A DNA stretch of 64,000 bases from Paenarthrobacter sp. DKR-5 (GTDB taxonomy: Bacteria; Actinomycetota; Actinomycetes; Actinomycetales; Micrococcaceae), in contig NZ_JAHBOI010000006.1 of the NCBI RefSeq assembly GCF_018531425.1, positions 173,911 to 237,910 of the forward strand, given 5' to 3'. The notes beneath the pieces are model-generated. The model ran no database searches and was not told the origin of the DNA. It saw nothing but the letters and a program-made list of their open reading frames with translations. Each line of letters starts with the position of its first letter. The first letter of the stretch is position 1. Below, in pieces: positions 27,812 to 37,729 of the stretch. A program made the position numbers and the translations under genes.

Positions 27812-28007
27812 CGCTGAACGAAAGAACAGCGGGAACGGACACCAAGGATTCAGTGTTCTGGGATGGGTGAAAATTCATCCGCAGACTGCCGGTGATGAGG
27901 CAGAAAGACCTGAAAGTCCAAGGAGTCCGGGAGGCTCGGAACGTCACAGCCGAACCAAAAAGTCGAAGCCCCTCCAACGCGTATACGCTGAAGGGGCTTC
28001 CCCTTTT
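27812..28007 (+). ncRNA. unassigned structured RNA with its own terminator
   Basis: About 196 nt between two convergent genes with no good reading frame. Hairpins visible in order: CGCTG/CAGCG (27812-27816 with 27827-27831), GGATG/CATCC around GGTGAAAATT, CTGCC/GGCAG (27885-27903), GAC/GTC around a CTGAAA loop, and TCGG/CCGA, then the terminator at 27965-28007. GGUGAAAAU and GAAAGUCC recall pieces of cobalamin and FMN riboswitches, but the diagnostic boxes do not align in order, so I do not assign a class. No gene follows on this strand; the next gene, valS, is opposite. Either a free sRNA or an orphan riboswitch. Confidence 0.6.
27965..28007. terminator. strong bidirectional terminator
   Basis: GAAGCCCCT (27965-27973) pairs with AGGGGCTTC (27992-28000). 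The inner sequence GCGTATACGC is itself palindromic. On the plus strand CCCTTTT follows; on the minus strand GACTTTTT follows. It therefore ends the orphan RNA in one direction and valS in the other. Confidence 0.88.
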
Positions 28008-28021
28008 AATCCCGCGGCGAC

Positions 28022-30631
28022 CTAGGCTTTGACCGACTCCTCGGGAGCGGCCAGAGCGACGTCGCTGACGGTGAGCTCACCGCCAGCTTCCACGAGCGTG
28101 ATCTCCCGGGCGTTGCCGGCGGCCTTCAGGTCCCCGAGGCCGGCATGCAGGCGCGCGACGTCTCCGGCGGGGGCGGTGATGGTCGCCTCCAGGACCTCGG
28201 TGCGCTGCTTGACCTTGGCTTCGGACTTGGCTTTGCGCAGGCCGCTCAGGGCCGCACCGACGGTCGCCAGCATGGCAACGTCGCCGTCGTTCACAGCCAC
28301 CGGCTGCGGCCAGGACGCCCGGTGCACCGATCCGGCACGCCACCAGGACCAGACCTCCTCGGTGGCGAACGGCAGGAACGGCGCGAACAGCCGCAGCAGG
28401 GCGTCCAGCGTGGTCGCCAGTGCCGCGAGCACCGAGGCCTGGCCGGCGTCCCCCGCAGCCCCGTACGCGCGGTCCTTGATCAGCTCCACGTAATCGTCAG
28501 TGAAGGACCAGAAGAAGGTCTCGGCGATCTGCAGGGCCTTCGCGTAGTCGTAGGCGTCGAACGCCTTCGTGGCGTCGGCGACGACGTCGGCGAGCTGGGT
28601 CAGCAGCGCGCGGTCCAGCGGATTGGACAGCACGTCGCCGTCGGTGGCCAGAACGGACTTCTCGGTCGCACCGAGGTTCAGCACGAACTTGGAGGCGTTG
28701 AGCAGCTTGATGGCCAGCCGGCGGCCGATCTTCATCTGCCCGATTTCGTACGCCGTGTCGGCGCCGAGCCGGGCCGAGGCGGCCCAGTAGCGCACGGCGT
28801 CGGAGCCGTATTCCTCGAGCACGTCCGTCGGCACGATGACGTTGCCCTTGGACTTGGACATCTTCTTCCGGTCCGGGTCCAGCACCCAGCCGGAGATGGC
28901 CGCGTGCTTCCACGGGACCGAATCCTGCAGGGCGTCGGCCCGGACCGCGGAGGAGAAGAGCCAGGTGCGGATGATCTCGTGCGCCTGCGGGCGCACGTCG
29001 AAGGGGAAGACCTTGGCGAACAGCTCGTCATCGCGGCTCCAGCCGCCCACGATCTGCGGGGTGAGTGAGGAGGTGGCCCAGGTGTCCAGGACATCGGGAT
29101 CGCCGGTGAAGCCGCCCGGCACGTCGCGCTGCGATTCGTCGTAGCCCGGCGCCGGTTCGGCCGCCGGGTCCACCGGGAGCATCCCGTCGGAGGGGAGCAC
29201 CGGGTTCCCGTAGTCGGGGTTCCCTGCGGCGTCGAGCGGGTACCACACCGGGATCGGGACGCCGAAGAAGCGCTGGCGGGAGACCAGCCAGTCGCCGTTG
29301 AGTCCCTCGACCCAGTTCTCGTAGCGCGAGCGCATGAAGGCCGGGTGCCACTGGAGTTCGCGTCCGCGTCCGACGAGCCGCTCGCGCCGGTCGGCGTCGC
29401 GGCCGCCGTTGCGGATGTACCACTGGCGGCTGGTGACGACCTCGAGCGGCTTGTCGCCCTTTTCGTAGAAGTTCACCGGGTGGGTGATCGGCTTCGGCTC
29501 CCCGTCGAGGTCGCCGCTGCCGCGCAGCAGCTCGACGATGGCCTCCTTGGCGCTGAACGTCGTCTTGCCGGCGAGGGCGGCGTAGTTCTGCTCGGCTGCC
29601 TCGCCGCTGATCCAGGCGGGAGTGTCCGTGATGATGCGCCCGTCGCGGCCGACAACCGGACGCGTGGGCAGCTGCAGTTCGCGCCACCAGGTGACGTCGG
29701 TCAGGTCGCCGAAGGTGCAGATCATGGCGATGCCGGAGCCCTTGTCCGGCTTGGCCAGCGGGTGGGCCTTGATCTCGACCTCAACCCCGAAGAGGGGCGA
29801 GGTGACGGTGCTGCCGAAGAGCGGCTGGTACCGCTCGTCGTCCGGGTGGGCGACGAGGGCCACACAGGCCGGGATCAGTTCCGGTCGGGTGGTCTCGATG
29901 AAAACCTTGGAGCCGTCCTGGGCGTGGAAGGCAACGCGGTGGTAGGCGCCGGGCCGCTCACGGTCCTCCAGTTCGGCCTGGGCGACGGCGGTCCGGAAGG
30001 TGACGTCCCAGAGCGTCGGTGCTTCGGCCATGTAGGCGTCGCCGGCGGCCAGGTTGGCCAGGAAGGCGCGCTGGCTCACGGCGCGGGAGGTGTCGTCGAT
30101 GGTGCGGTAGGACAGGTCCCAATCCACCGAGAGGCCGAGGGTGCTGAAGAGGTCCTCGAAGACCTTTTCGTCGTCGACTGCCAGCTCTTCGCACAGCTCG
30201 ATGAAATTGCGGCGCGAGATCTGGTCGAAGTCGCGCTCGTTCTTCGCCGGAGTGGCCGGCGGGCGGTAGCCGGGGTCGTAGGGCAGCGAAGGGTCGCAGC
30301 GCACCCCGAAGTAGTTCTGCACCCGGCGTTCGGTGGGCAGGCCGTTGTCGTCCCATCCCATCGGGTAGAACACGTTCTTGCCGCACATGCGCTGGTAGCG
30401 TGCCAGGACGTCTGTCTGGGTGTAGGAGAACATGTGTCCCACATGCAGCGAGCCCGACGCTGTGGGCGGGGGAGTGTCGATCGAGTACACGGCCTCGCGG
30501 GTGGTGTCCGGATTGAACTTGTAGGTACCTTCCGAGCGCCAGCGCTGCGTCAAAGCAGCCTCAAGCCCTTCGAGTGCGGGACGGTCGGGAACGTTGATGG
30601 GCGTGTCTGTGCCCGGGGTGAGATCTGCCAT
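28022..30631 (-). CDS. valS: valyl-tRNA synthetase
   Basis: 869 residues from ATG 30631 (MADLTPG). An in-frame ATG at 30688 would overlap the divergent DUF488 gene and is unlikely. Class I signatures: HIGH as LHVGHMFSYTQTD near residue 62 and KKMSKSKGN near residue 588, with a CP1 editing domain between. The anticodon-binding domain includes FFWSFTDDYVELIKDR. The C-terminal coiled coil (LRKAKSEAKVKQRTEV) is short. It charges tRNA-Val and ends at the strong terminator at 27965-28007. Confidence 0.96.
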   Translation of the reverse strand: MADLTPGTDTPINVPDRPALEGLEAALTQRWRSEGTYKFNPDTTREAVYSIDTPPPTASGSLHVGHMFSYTQTDVLARYQRMCGKNVFYPMGWDDNGLPTERRVQNYFGVRCDPSLPYDPGYRPPATPAKNERDFDQISRRNFIELCEELAVDDEKVFEDLFSTLGLSVDWDLSYRTIDDTSRAVSQRAFLANLAAGDAYMAEAPTLWDVTFRTAVAQAELEDRERPGAYHRVAFHAQDGSKVFIETTRPELIPACVALVAHPDDERYQPLFGSTVTSPLFGVEVEIKAHPLAKPDKGSGIAMICTFGDLTDVTWWRELQLPTRPVVGRDGRIITDTPAWISGEAAEQNYAALAGKTTFSAKEAIVELLRGSGDLDGEPKPITHPVNFYEKGDKPLEVVTSRQWYIRNGGRDADRRERLVGRGRELQWHPAFMRSRYENWVEGLNGDWLVSRQRFFGVPIPVWYPLDAAGNPDYGNPVLPSDGMLPVDPAAEPAPGYDESQRDVPGGFTGDPDVLDTWATSSLTPQIVGGWSRDDELFAKVFPFDVRPQAHEIIRTWLFSSAVRADALQDSVPWKHAAISGWVLDPDRKKMSKSKGNVIVPTDVLEEYGSDAVRYWAASARLGADTAYEIGQMKIGRRLAIKLLNASKFVLNLGATEKSVLATDGDVLSNPLDRALLTQLADVVADATKAFDAYDYAKALQIAETFFWSFTDDYVELIKDRAYGAAGDAGQASVLAALATTLDALLRLFAPFLPFATEEVWSWWRAGSVHRASWPQPVAVNDGDVAMLATVGAALSGLRKAKSEAKVKQRTEVLEATITAPAGDVARLHAGLGDLKAAGNAREITLVEAGGELTVSDVALAAPEESVKA

Positions 30632-30658
30632 GGGCCCAATTCTTTCACGGCCCGCGAG

Positions 30659-30664
30659 TAGCAT
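30659..30664 (+). promoter_or_regulatory. -10 box of an apparently leaderless DUF488 mRNA
   Basis: TAGCAT ends 7 bp before the ATG at 30672. A start 7-8 nt downstream of this box would fall on that ATG, as is common for leaderless actinobacterial genes. Confidence 0.4.
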
Positions 30665-30671
30665 GCGTCGT

Positions 30672-31037
30672 ATGAATGTGCCGCTCACGAAACGGATCTA
30701 TGACGAGCCTGCCCCCGACGACGGCTTCCGAGTCCTTGTGGACCGCCTCTGGCCGCGCGGCCTGAGCAAGGACAAAGCCCAGGTGGATCTATGGCTGAAG
30801 GAGATCGCGCCCTCCACCGAACTGCGGCACTGGTTCCACTCCGGGGCGGGAAATTTCGCGGAGTTCAGCGAACGGTACCTGGCCGAACTGGACGCCAACC
30901 CGGCGGTCGCCCGGCTCGAGCGGCTTCTGACGGAGCAGCCGGTGGTCACACTGCTGTACTCAGTGCGGGACGAGGAATCCAACCATGCTCGCATCCTGCA
31001 GCGGTACCTTTCCACGGATATTGTCGGCTCTGACTAG
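30672..31037 (+). CDS. DUF488 family protein
   Basis: 121 residues, the usual size. VPLTKRIYDEPAPDDGFRVLVDRLWPRGLSK is the family signature region (in parts: RIYDEP, VDRLWPRG), followed by LWLKEIAPSTELRHWF and VVTLLYSVRDEESNHARIL. Small cytoplasmic protein of uncertain function, often near stress genes. Start at ATG 30672; ATG 30663 is in frame but overlaps the -10 box. An SDR follows 9 bp downstream. Confidence 0.85.
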   Translation: MNVPLTKRIYDEPAPDDGFRVLVDRLWPRGLSKDKAQVDLWLKEIAPSTELRHWFHSGAGNFAEFSERYLAELDANPAVARLERLLTEQPVVTLLYSVRDEESNHARILQRYLSTDIVGSD

Positions 31038-31046
31038 GCTGGGACC

Positions 31047-31790
31047 ATGACGAAACGAGTGGTGGTTACAGGAGCAAGTTCAGGCATCGGCGCGGCAGCT
31101 GTCCGCGCCTTGGCCGCCAGCGGCTGGGACGTCATCGCCGTCGCGCGCCGCGAAGAGAAGCTCAAGGAGGTCGCCGCCGGAGCCGGCGCGACCGCGCTCG
31201 TCGCGGACATCACCGCCCAGGCCGACGTCGACCGGCTGGTGCACGAAGTGCTCGCCGGCGGCGGCATCGACGCCCTGGTCAACATTGCCGGCGGGGCCTT
31301 CGGCGTCGACAGCGTGGCCGAGGGGAAGGTCGCGGACTGGCAGCGCATGTACGACGTGAACGTGCTGGGCACGCTGCGCGTGACCCAGGGCTTCCTGCCC
31401 GCGCTGCGCGCGAACGGCGAGGGGACCATCCTGCTGCTTACCTCCACGGCGGCGCTGACGGCCTACGAAGGCGGGGGCGGCTATGTCGCTGCCAAGCACG
31501 CCGAGCGGGCAATCGCCAACACGCTGCGGCTGGAAGAGGCCGAGCACAACGTGCGCGTGATCGACATCGAGCCCGGGATGGTCCGCACCGAGGAATTCTC
31601 GCTGAACCGCCTGGGCGGGGACACGGCCGCGGCCGACAAGGTGTACGAGGGAGTCGAGAAGCCGCTGACCGCCGAGGACGTGGCCGACGTGATTGCCTAC
31701 TCGCTCAACCTCCCGCACCACATCAACCTCGACCAGGTGGTCATCCGGCCGGTGGCGCAGGCCGCCGCACACAAGGTGATCCGCAAGTAG
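31047..31790 (+). CDS. classical short-chain dehydrogenase/reductase
   Basis: 247 residues. The cofactor motif GASSGIGAAAVRALA, NIAGG, the catalytic Ser in LLTSTAALTAYEGGGGYVAAK and the Tyr-x-x-x-Lys pair YVAAK are present. EPGMVRTEEFS is the usual PG motif. The YdfG-like end (DVADVIAYSLNLPHHINLDQVVIRP) suggests a 3-hydroxy-acid/serine dehydrogenase-type NADP enzyme. Substrate unknown. Confidence 0.92.
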   Translation: MTKRVVVTGASSGIGAAAVRALAASGWDVIAVARREEKLKEVAAGAGATALVADITAQADVDRLVHEVLAGGGIDALVNIAGGAFGVDSVAEGKVADWQRMYDVNVLGTLRVTQGFLPALRANGEGTILLLTSTAALTAYEGGGGYVAAKHAERAIANTLRLEEAEHNVRVIDIEPGMVRTEEFSLNRLGGDTAAADKVYEGVEKPLTAEDVADVIAYSLNLPHHINLDQVVIRPVAQAAAHKVIRK

Positions 31791-31810
31791 CAGCCCGCCG
31801 TTTCAGCAGG

Positions 31811-31848
31811 CCGCGTGCCCGCGCCGAAATGGCGGCGCGGGCACGCGG
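31811..31848 (+). terminator. hairpin after the SDR gene
   Basis: A perfect 15-bp G/C-rich stem (31811-31825 with 31834-31848) and an 8-nt loop, 21 bp after the stop codon. No T tract. Confidence 0.65.
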
Positions 31849-31864
31849 CACAGTAGACTGGTCG

Positions 31865-32107
31865 CACCAGCTTTGACCCGGCCATCACCGGTGAGCTTCC
31901 GGAAGAAAACGGCCCCCGGGCCGCCAGTAGAACCGGACGGGTACGCCCGTCACAGCGCTAATGAGCGGTTGTCCGTCGTATCCGCGACTGCGGGGCGGCG
32001 GACAGCAAGTGAGGTGGTACCGCGGTACCGGCCAAGGCCCCCCGGGGCGGCGGCGGGAGCCGTCCTCGCATCCTGACAGCACCCACACGCCAGCTCTTTC
32101 CAGGATG
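31865..32107 (+). promoter_or_regulatory. ileS T-box riboswitch (ultrashort stem I, translational type)
   Basis: The specifier ATC (Ile) lies at 31884-31886 inside CCGG-CCATCA-CCGG, a minimal stem I typical of actinobacterial ileS leaders. The T-box sequence GAGGTGGTACCGCGG spans 32011-32025. Downstream, CATCCTG (32069-32075) is fully complementary to CAGGATG (32101-32107), which contains the ileS ribosome site, so the off state hides it. CCTC (32064-32067) can instead pair with GAGG (32011-32014) in the T-box when uncharged tRNA-Ile is bound, freeing the site. Confidence 0.9.
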
Positions 32108-32113
32108 ACAAAC

Positions 32114-35100
32114 ATGACGCCGCAGTACCCGAAGGCCAGTACCGCACACACTCCCGCCAACGCTTCCGTGCGCTTCCCCGAAATCGAGGAGCGTGTCCTG
32201 AAGTACTGGGCCGAGGACGGCACCTTCCAGGCCAGCATTGACAACCGCGGTGCGGGGGAGAACGGCAGCAACGAGTTCGTCTTCTACGACGGGCCGCCCT
32301 TCGCGAACGGGCTGCCGCACTACGGCCACCTGCTCACCGGCTATGCCAAGGACCTCGTCGGCCGGTACCAGACCCAGCGCGGCCGCCGCGTCGAACGCCG
32401 CTTCGGCTGGGACACCCACGGCCTGCCCGCCGAGCTCGAGGCGATGAAGCAGCTGGGCATGACGGACAAGACCCAAATCGAGGCCATGGGCATCGACAAG
32501 TTCAACGACGCCTGCCGCGCCTCGGTGATGAAGTACGCCGACGAGTGGAAGGACTACGTCACCCGCCAGGCCCGCTGGGTGGACTTCGAGAACGACTACA
32601 AGACGCTCAACGTCGAGTACATGGAATCCGTCATCTGGGCCTTCAAGCAGCTGCACGAGAAGGGCCTGACCTACAACGGCTATCGCGTGCTGCCCTACTG
32701 CTGGGTGGATGAGACGCCGCTCTCCAACCACGAGCTGCGCATGGACGACGACGTCTACAAGATGCGCCAGGACCAGACGGTCACCGTCACCTTCCCGCTG
32801 CTTGCGGGTCAGAGCGGAACCAGCCGCGAACTCGCGGGCGTGCGCGCGCTGGCCTGGACGACGACGCCGTGGACGCTGCCCACCAACGCCGCTCTCGCCG
32901 TCGGCCCCGGGATCCGCTACGCCGTCGTCCCGGCCGGCCCCGCAGCGGCCGAGGCCCACACCGGCGCCCGGTTCCTGATTGCCGCGGACCTGCTGGGCTC
33001 CTACGCGAAGGACCTCGGATACACCTCGGCGGAGGAAGCGAACGCCGCCGTCTCGGCCACCTACCTGGGCAGCCAGCTCGAAGGGATCGGCTACGAGCCG
33101 CTCTGGCACCACTACGCCGACACCGAAAAATGGGGCACGCAGAACGCCTGGCGCATCCTCGTGGCCGACTACGTCACGACCACCGACGGCACCGGCATCG
33201 TGCACCAGGCGCCCGCCTTCGGCGAGGACGACCAGAAGGTGTGCGAGGAGAACGGCATCCCCGTCATCGTCTCGGTGGACGAGGGAGCAAAGTTCCTGCC
33301 GTACTTCGCGCACACGGAACTGGCTGACATTGCCGGGCTGCAGGTCTTCGAAGCGAACAAGCCCATCACGCAGCACCTGAAGGCGTCCGGCCGGCTGGTC
33401 CGGCAGGCCAGCTACGAGCACTCGTACCCGCATTGCTGGCGGTGCCGCAACCCGCTGATCTACCGTGCCGTTTCCTCCTGGTTCGTCGAGGTCACGAAGA
33501 TCAAGGACCGGATGGTCGAGCTGAACCAGCAGATCAACTGGATCCCGGAGAACGTCAAGGACGGCCAGTTCGGCAAGTGGCTGGAAAACGCGCGTGACTG
33601 GTCGATCAGCCGCAACCGGTACTGGGGCAGCCCGATCCCGGTCTGGCAGTCCGATGACCCGGACTACCCGCGCACCGACGTCTACGGCTCGCTGGCGGAG
33701 CTCGAAGCCGACTTCGGGCGCCTGCCGCTCAACGCCGACGGACAGGTGGACCTGCACCGGCCGTTCATTGACGAGCTCACCCGGCCGAACCCGGACGATC
33801 CGACGGGGAAGTCCACGATGCGCCGCGTCAGCGACGTGCTCGACGTCTGGTTCGACTCCGGGTCGATGCCCTATGCCCAGGTGCACTACCCGCACGAGAA
33901 CCAGGACTGGTTCGAGCACCACAACCCGGGCGACTTCATCGTCGAGTACATCGGCCAGACCCGCGGCTGGTTCTACACGCTGCACATCCTGGCCACCGCA
34001 CTGTTCGACCGGCCGGCCTTCCGCAACGTGATCAGCCACGGCATCGTGCTCGGCTCGGACGGGCAGAAGATGTCCAAGAGCCTGCGCAACTACCCGGACG
34101 TGTCCGAGGTGCTGGACCGCGACGGTTCGGACGCGATGCGCTGGTTCCTGATGGCGTCGCCCATCCTGCGCGGCGGCAACCTGGTGGTGACCGAACAGGG
34201 CATCCGCGAGGGCGTCCGGCAGGTGCTGCTGCCGCTGTGGAACAGCTGGAACTTCTTCACCCTGTACGCAAACTCGGCCGACGGCGGCAACGGGCACGAG
34301 GCGCAGCTGCGTTACACCGGCTACAGCAACGACCTTGACCGCTACCTGCTCTCCAATACCGGCGCGCTCGTGACGGAGATGACGGCGGCGCTGGACGAGT
34401 ACGACATCTCCGGCGCCTGTGACACCCTGCGCGAGTACATGGACATGCTCACGAACTGGTACGTCCGGCGCAGCCGCCAGCGCTTCTTCGAGGAGGACGC
34501 CGACGCCTTCGACGCGCTCTACACTGCGCTCGAGGCCGTCTGCCGGGTCGCCGCGCCCCTGCTGCCGCTGGTGTCCGAAGAGATCTGGCGCGGGCTCACC
34601 GGCGGCCGCTCGGTGCACCTGGCGGACTGGCCGGACGCCGCGCAGTTCGAGGCCAACGACGAGCTCGTCGCGGCGATGGACCGCACCCGGCAGATCTGCT
34701 CGGTGGGCTCAAGCCTGCGCAAGGCCGGCAACCTGCGGGTCCGGCTGCCGCTTCCCGGCCTGACAGTGGTGGCGCCGTCGGCTGACTCGCTGACCGCCGG
34801 CTACCAGGCAGTGATCGCGGAGGAGCTGAACCTCAAGGCGGTCCGGGTCGTGGACGCGGACCAGGCCGACGCCGCGGAGTTCGGCATCTCGCAGAAGCTC
34901 GTGGTCAACGCGCGTGCGGCCGGTCCGCGCTTGGGCAAGGACGTGCAGCGTGCCATCAAGGGATCCAAGTCCGGCGACTGGTCGGTCAGCGACTCCGGCA
35001 CGGTGACCGCCGGCGGCCTGGAACTCGAACCGCATGAGTACACGCTCGAGACCGTGGTCGCCGAATCCGCCGGCGGAGCAGCGGCGGCGAAGGCCGTCGC

Positions 35101-35380
35101 GGTGCTGCCCGGGGGAGGGTTCGTGGTCCTGGACACCGCGGTGACGCCCGAACTGGAGGCCGAAGGCATCGCCCGTGACATGATCCGCTCCATCCAGCAG
35201 GCCCGGAAGGACGCGGACCTGAATGTGAGCGACCGGATCAGCACCACGGTGACGGGCCCGGCGGAGGTCCTCGAGGCCCTGCGCGCCAACGCGGAGCTCG
35301 TCAAGGGCGAGACCCTCAGCCTGGAGCTGGTGCTCGCCGAGGGCGTCGCCGGTGTCCGGGTGCAGAAGCAGGAGGCATAA
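32114..35380 (+). CDS. ileS: isoleucyl-tRNA synthetase
   Basis: 1088 residues. ATG 32114 is preferred over ATG 32105 because AGGA (32102-32105) is then at the right distance and is the element hidden by the T-box hairpin. HIGH appears as [15 protein letters not shown] near residue 68 and KMSKS as [10 protein letters not shown] near residue 650. The CP1 editing domain contains [12 protein letters not shown]. The HYGH form and length fit the eukaryote-like (IleS2) class common in actinobacteria. folC follows after 3 bp. Confidence 0.96.
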   Translation: MTPQYPKASTAHTPANASVRFPEIEERVLKYWAEDGTFQASIDNRGAGENGSNEFVFYDGPPFANGLPHYGHLLTGYAKDLVGRYQTQRGRRVERRFGWDTHGLPAELEAMKQLGMTDKTQIEAMGIDKFNDACRASVMKYADEWKDYVTRQARWVDFENDYKTLNVEYMESVIWAFKQLHEKGLTYNGYRVLPYCWVDETPLSNHELRMDDDVYKMRQDQTVTVTFPLLAGQSGTSRELAGVRALAWTTTPWTLPTNAALAVGPGIRYAVVPAGPAAAEAHTGARFLIAADLLGSYAKDLGYTSAEEANAAVSATYLGSQLEGIGYEPLWHHYADTEKWGTQNAWRILVADYVTTTDGTGIVHQAPAFGEDDQKVCEENGIPVIVSVDEGAKFLPYFAHTELADIAGLQVFEANKPITQHLKASGRLVRQASYEHSYPHCWRCRNPLIYRAVSSWFVEVTKIKDRMVELNQQINWIPENVKDGQFGKWLENARDWSISRNRYWGSPIPVWQSDDPDYPRTDVYGSLAELEADFGRLPLNADGQVDLHRPFIDELTRPNPDDPTGKSTMRRVSDVLDVWFDSGSMPYAQVHYPHENQDWFEHHNPGDFIVEYIGQTRGWFYTLHILATALFDRPAFRNVISHGIVLGSDGQKMSKSLRNYPDVSEVLDRDGSDAMRWFLMASPILRGGNLVVTEQGIREGVRQVLLPLWNSWNFFTLYANSADGGNGHEAQLRYTGYSNDLDRYLLSNTGALVTEMTAALDEYDISGACDTLREYMDMLTNWYVRRSRQRFFEEDADAFDALYTALEAVCRVAAPLLPLVSEEIWRGLTGGRSVHLADWPDAAQFEANDELVAAMDRTRQICSVGSSLRKAGNLRVRLPLPGLTVVAPSADSLTAGYQAVIAEELNLKAVRVVDADQADAAEFGISQKLVVNARAAGPRLGKDVQRAIKGSKSGDWSVSDSGTVTAGGLELEPHEYTLETVVAESAGGAAAAKAVAVLPGGGFVVLDTAVTPELEAEGIARDMIRSIQQARKDADLNVSDRISTTVTGPAEVLEALRANAELVKGETLSLELVLAEGVAGVRVQKQEA

Positions 35381-35383
35381 GAG

Positions 35384-36745
35384 ATGACCGCTGACGAATA
35401 CTCGGTGGCGAGCGTGTACGCCGAACTGCTGGGCCGTGCCCCGGAGAACAAGATGGAGCCGCGGCTGGCCCCGCTGTTCCGGGCGATGGAAATCCTCGGC
35501 GAGCCCAACAAGGCCTTTCCGATCATTCACGTGACGGGAACGAACGGCAAGACCTCCACCGCCCGGATGATCGAGGCCGGGCTGCGCGCCCACGACCTGC
35601 GTACCGGGCGCTACACCAGCCCGCACCTGACGAAGGTCACCGAGCGCATCAGCATTGACGGGGAACCGGTCAGCGACGAGACGTTCGTGCGGATCTGGGA
35701 TGAGATCCGGCCCTACCTGGAAATCGTCGACGGTGAACTCCTCGCCGACGGCGAGCCCCGGCTGACCTACTTCGAGTGCCTGACGATCCTGGGCTTCGCC
35801 GTCTTCGCGGACGAACCTGTCGATGTCGCCGTGATCGAGGTGGGCCTTGGCGGGATCACCGACGCCACCAATGTCGGCGACGGCGCGGTGAGCGTCATCA
35901 CGCCGATCTCCCTGGACCACACCGAGCTGCTCGGCGACGACGTCGCGGACATCGCGGCGGAGAAGGCCGGGATCATCAAGCGCGGCGGGTTCCTGGTCAG
36001 TGCGGCCCAGCCGGTCGACGCCGCCCAGGTGCTCCTGGAGAAGGCCCGGGAACTGGAGGTGCCCTTCCGCTTCGAAGGAGTGGAATTCGGCGTCGAGTCG
36101 CGGGCCATCGCCGTCGGCGGCCAGATGATCACCGTGCAGGGTCTCGCCGGCCGGTACGAGGACCTGCTGCTGCCGCTGCACGGCGCCCACCAGGCCGAGA
36201 ACGCCGCCGTGGCGGTGGCCGCGCTGGAGGCATTCCTGGGCGGGGGAGAGAAGGAACTGAACGTGGAGTTGCTGCACGCAGCCTTCGAACAGGTCACCTC
36301 GCCCGGCCGGCTCGAGGTGGTCCGCACGGCCCCGACCATCGTCGTCGACGCCGCGCACAACCCGGACGGGATCCGGGCCAGCGCCGAGGGGCTGCAGGAG
36401 GCGTTCTCGTTCAGCAAGCTGGTGGTGGTGATCGGCATCCTGCAGGAAAAGGACGCCGAGGCTATCCTGCGCCAGCTTCAGGAATCGCTCGGCGACCTCG
36501 CCGGCGACATCTGCTTCACACAGTCCACCTCCCCGCGCGCGGTGCCTGCGGAGGAGCTGGCCGAACTGGCCGTCGACCTGGGCTTCGGCGAGGAGAACGT
36601 GCACGCCGAGCCTGCCCTCGACGAGGCCATCGCCTGGGCGGTGGAGCGGGCCGAGTCCAACGAGGACCTGGCCGGAGGCGTGCTGGTCACCGGCTCGATC
36701 ACCGTGGTGGCCGAGGCCCGCACGCTGCTCGGGAAGGGGGTGTGA
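35384..36745 (+). CDS. folC: folylpolyglutamate synthase / dihydrofolate synthase
   Basis: 453 residues. The P-loop IHVTGTNGKTSTARMIEAGL is near residue 48. TSPHLTKVTERISIDGEP, EVGLGGITDATNV and ITPISLDHTELLGDDVADIAAEKAGIIK-type segments define the Mur-ligase-like FolC family. It adds glutamates to folates, making substrates for metF/metE in this same window. Starts 3 bp after ileS; DUF4233 follows 4 bp on. Confidence 0.95.
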   Translation: MTADEYSVASVYAELLGRAPENKMEPRLAPLFRAMEILGEPNKAFPIIHVTGTNGKTSTARMIEAGLRAHDLRTGRYTSPHLTKVTERISIDGEPVSDETFVRIWDEIRPYLEIVDGELLADGEPRLTYFECLTILGFAVFADEPVDVAVIEVGLGGITDATNVGDGAVSVITPISLDHTELLGDDVADIAAEKAGIIKRGGFLVSAAQPVDAAQVLLEKARELEVPFRFEGVEFGVESRAIAVGGQMITVQGLAGRYEDLLLPLHGAHQAENAAVAVAALEAFLGGGEKELNVELLHAAFEQVTSPGRLEVVRTAPTIVVDAAHNPDGIRASAEGLQEAFSFSKLVVVIGILQEKDAEAILRQLQESLGDLAGDICFTQSTSPRAVPAEELAELAVDLGFGEENVHAEPALDEAIAWAVERAESNEDLAGGVLVTGSITVVAEARTLLGKGV

Positions 36746-36749
36746 ACCA

Positions 36750-37187
36750 ATGGCACGGCTGACCAAGGCCCAGCGTGACTGGCGCCCCGGCACCCCGAAG
36801 CGGCGGCGCTCCACGAGGGTCATGTTCACCTCCACAGTCCTGGGGCTGGAAGCATTCGTGGCGTTCTTCGCCACCCTTGTGGTCTTCGGCCAGCACACCG
36901 GAAACCTTCCCGGTGCCGTGACGCTCGTCGCTGGGCTCCTGCTCAGCGTCATCCTGGTCGCCTCCTGCGCGTTCATGGCCAAGCCCTGGGGCGTGCTGCT
37001 GGGCTGGATCCTGCAACTGGTGCTGATCTGCCTCGGGTTCGTGGAACCGATGATGTTCCTTGTCGGCGTGCTGTTCGCCGCGGCGTGGTGGTACGCGGTC
37101 AGGACCGGCCGGCGGATCGACAGGGAAGTCGCTGCCCGCGAGAAGGCCCAGGCCGAGTGGGAGCAGGCGCATCCCGGAAACGGGTAG
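36750..37187 (+). CDS. DUF4233 small membrane protein
   Basis: 145 residues. A basic N-terminus ([12 protein letters not shown]) is followed by three to four hydrophobic helices (~25-47, ~53-75, ~82-118) and a charged tail. It is conserved between folC and ndk across actinobacteria (Rv2446c-like, from memory). Function unknown. Part of the ileS-folC-DUF4233-ndk run. Confidence 0.8.
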   Translation: MARLTKAQRDWRPGTPKRRRSTRVMFTSTVLGLEAFVAFFATLVVFGQHTGNLPGAVTLVAGLLLSVILVASCAFMAKPWGVLLGWILQLVLICLGFVEPMMFLVGVLFAAAWWYAVRTGRRIDREVAAREKAQAEWEQAHPGNG

Positions 37188-37231
37188 CCTTGCAAGGGAA
37201 ACCCGAGACCAAGACCAACCAAGGAGCAACT

Positions 37232-37648
37232 GTGAGCACCGAGCGCACCCTTGTCCTGATCAAGCCCGACGGCGTGGCCCGCAACCTCGCCGGACGGATC
37301 CTGGCCCGCATTGAAGCCAAGGGGTACACGCTGGCCGAGCTGAAGAAGGTCGATGCCACCCGCGAGCTGCTGGAGCAGCACTATGAGGAGCACGTCGGCA
37401 AGCCCTTCTACGAACCGCTGGTGGAGTTCATGCTCAGCGGCCCGGTGGTGGCTGCCGTCTTCGAAGGCGAGCGGGTGATCGAAGGCTTCCGTTCACTGGC
37501 CGGCACCACCGATCCGACCACCGCCGCTCCCGGCACCATCCGCGGCGACTTCGGTCGCGACTGGGGCCTGAAGGTCCAGCAGAACCTGGTGCACGGATCC
37601 GACTCGCCCGAGTCGGCCGCCCGTGAGATCGGGATCTGGTTCAGCTAG
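37232..37648 (+). CDS. ndk: nucleoside diphosphate kinase
   Basis: 138 residues from GTG 37232, with AAGGAG just upstream. [17 protein letters not shown] at the N-terminus, [14 protein letters not shown] and the active-site His in [16 protein letters not shown]. It transfers the gamma phosphate between nucleotides to balance NTP pools. It ends at a long palindrome shared with the convergent VKOR gene. Confidence 0.96.
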   Translation: MSTERTLVLIKPDGVARNLAGRILARIEAKGYTLAELKKVDATRELLEQHYEEHVGKPFYEPLVEFMLSGPVVAAVFEGERVIEGFRSLAGTTDPTTAAPGTIRGDFGRDWGLKVQQNLVHGSDSPESAAREIGIWFS

Positions 37649-37657
37649 GCGCACCAA

Positions 37658-37704
37658 GACGCAGCAGGGGCGGCCACCCATCCGGTGGCCGCCCCTGCTG
37701 CGTC
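37658..37704. terminator. 21-bp-arm palindrome between ndk and the VKOR gene
   Basis: Perfect 21-bp arms (37658-37678 and 37684-37704) with loop CATCC. It lies 9 bp after the ndk stop and 25 bp from the VKOR stop, so it can terminate both convergent genes. T-poor. Confidence 0.8.
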
Positions 37705-37729
37705 TTCAGGGCCCTGTCCGGGCCCGGCG

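Noticed and set aside
27812-28007. Assignment of the orphan RNA as a cobalamin, FMN or c-di-AMP riboswitch
   Set aside because: Each class matches only isolated short strings; the conserved boxes are not present in the right order and no downstream gene exists.
31958-34618. 886-residue open frame antisense to the T-box and ileS
   Set aside because: Shadow of ileS; composition is typical of antisense high-GC frames and it would read through the T-box leader.
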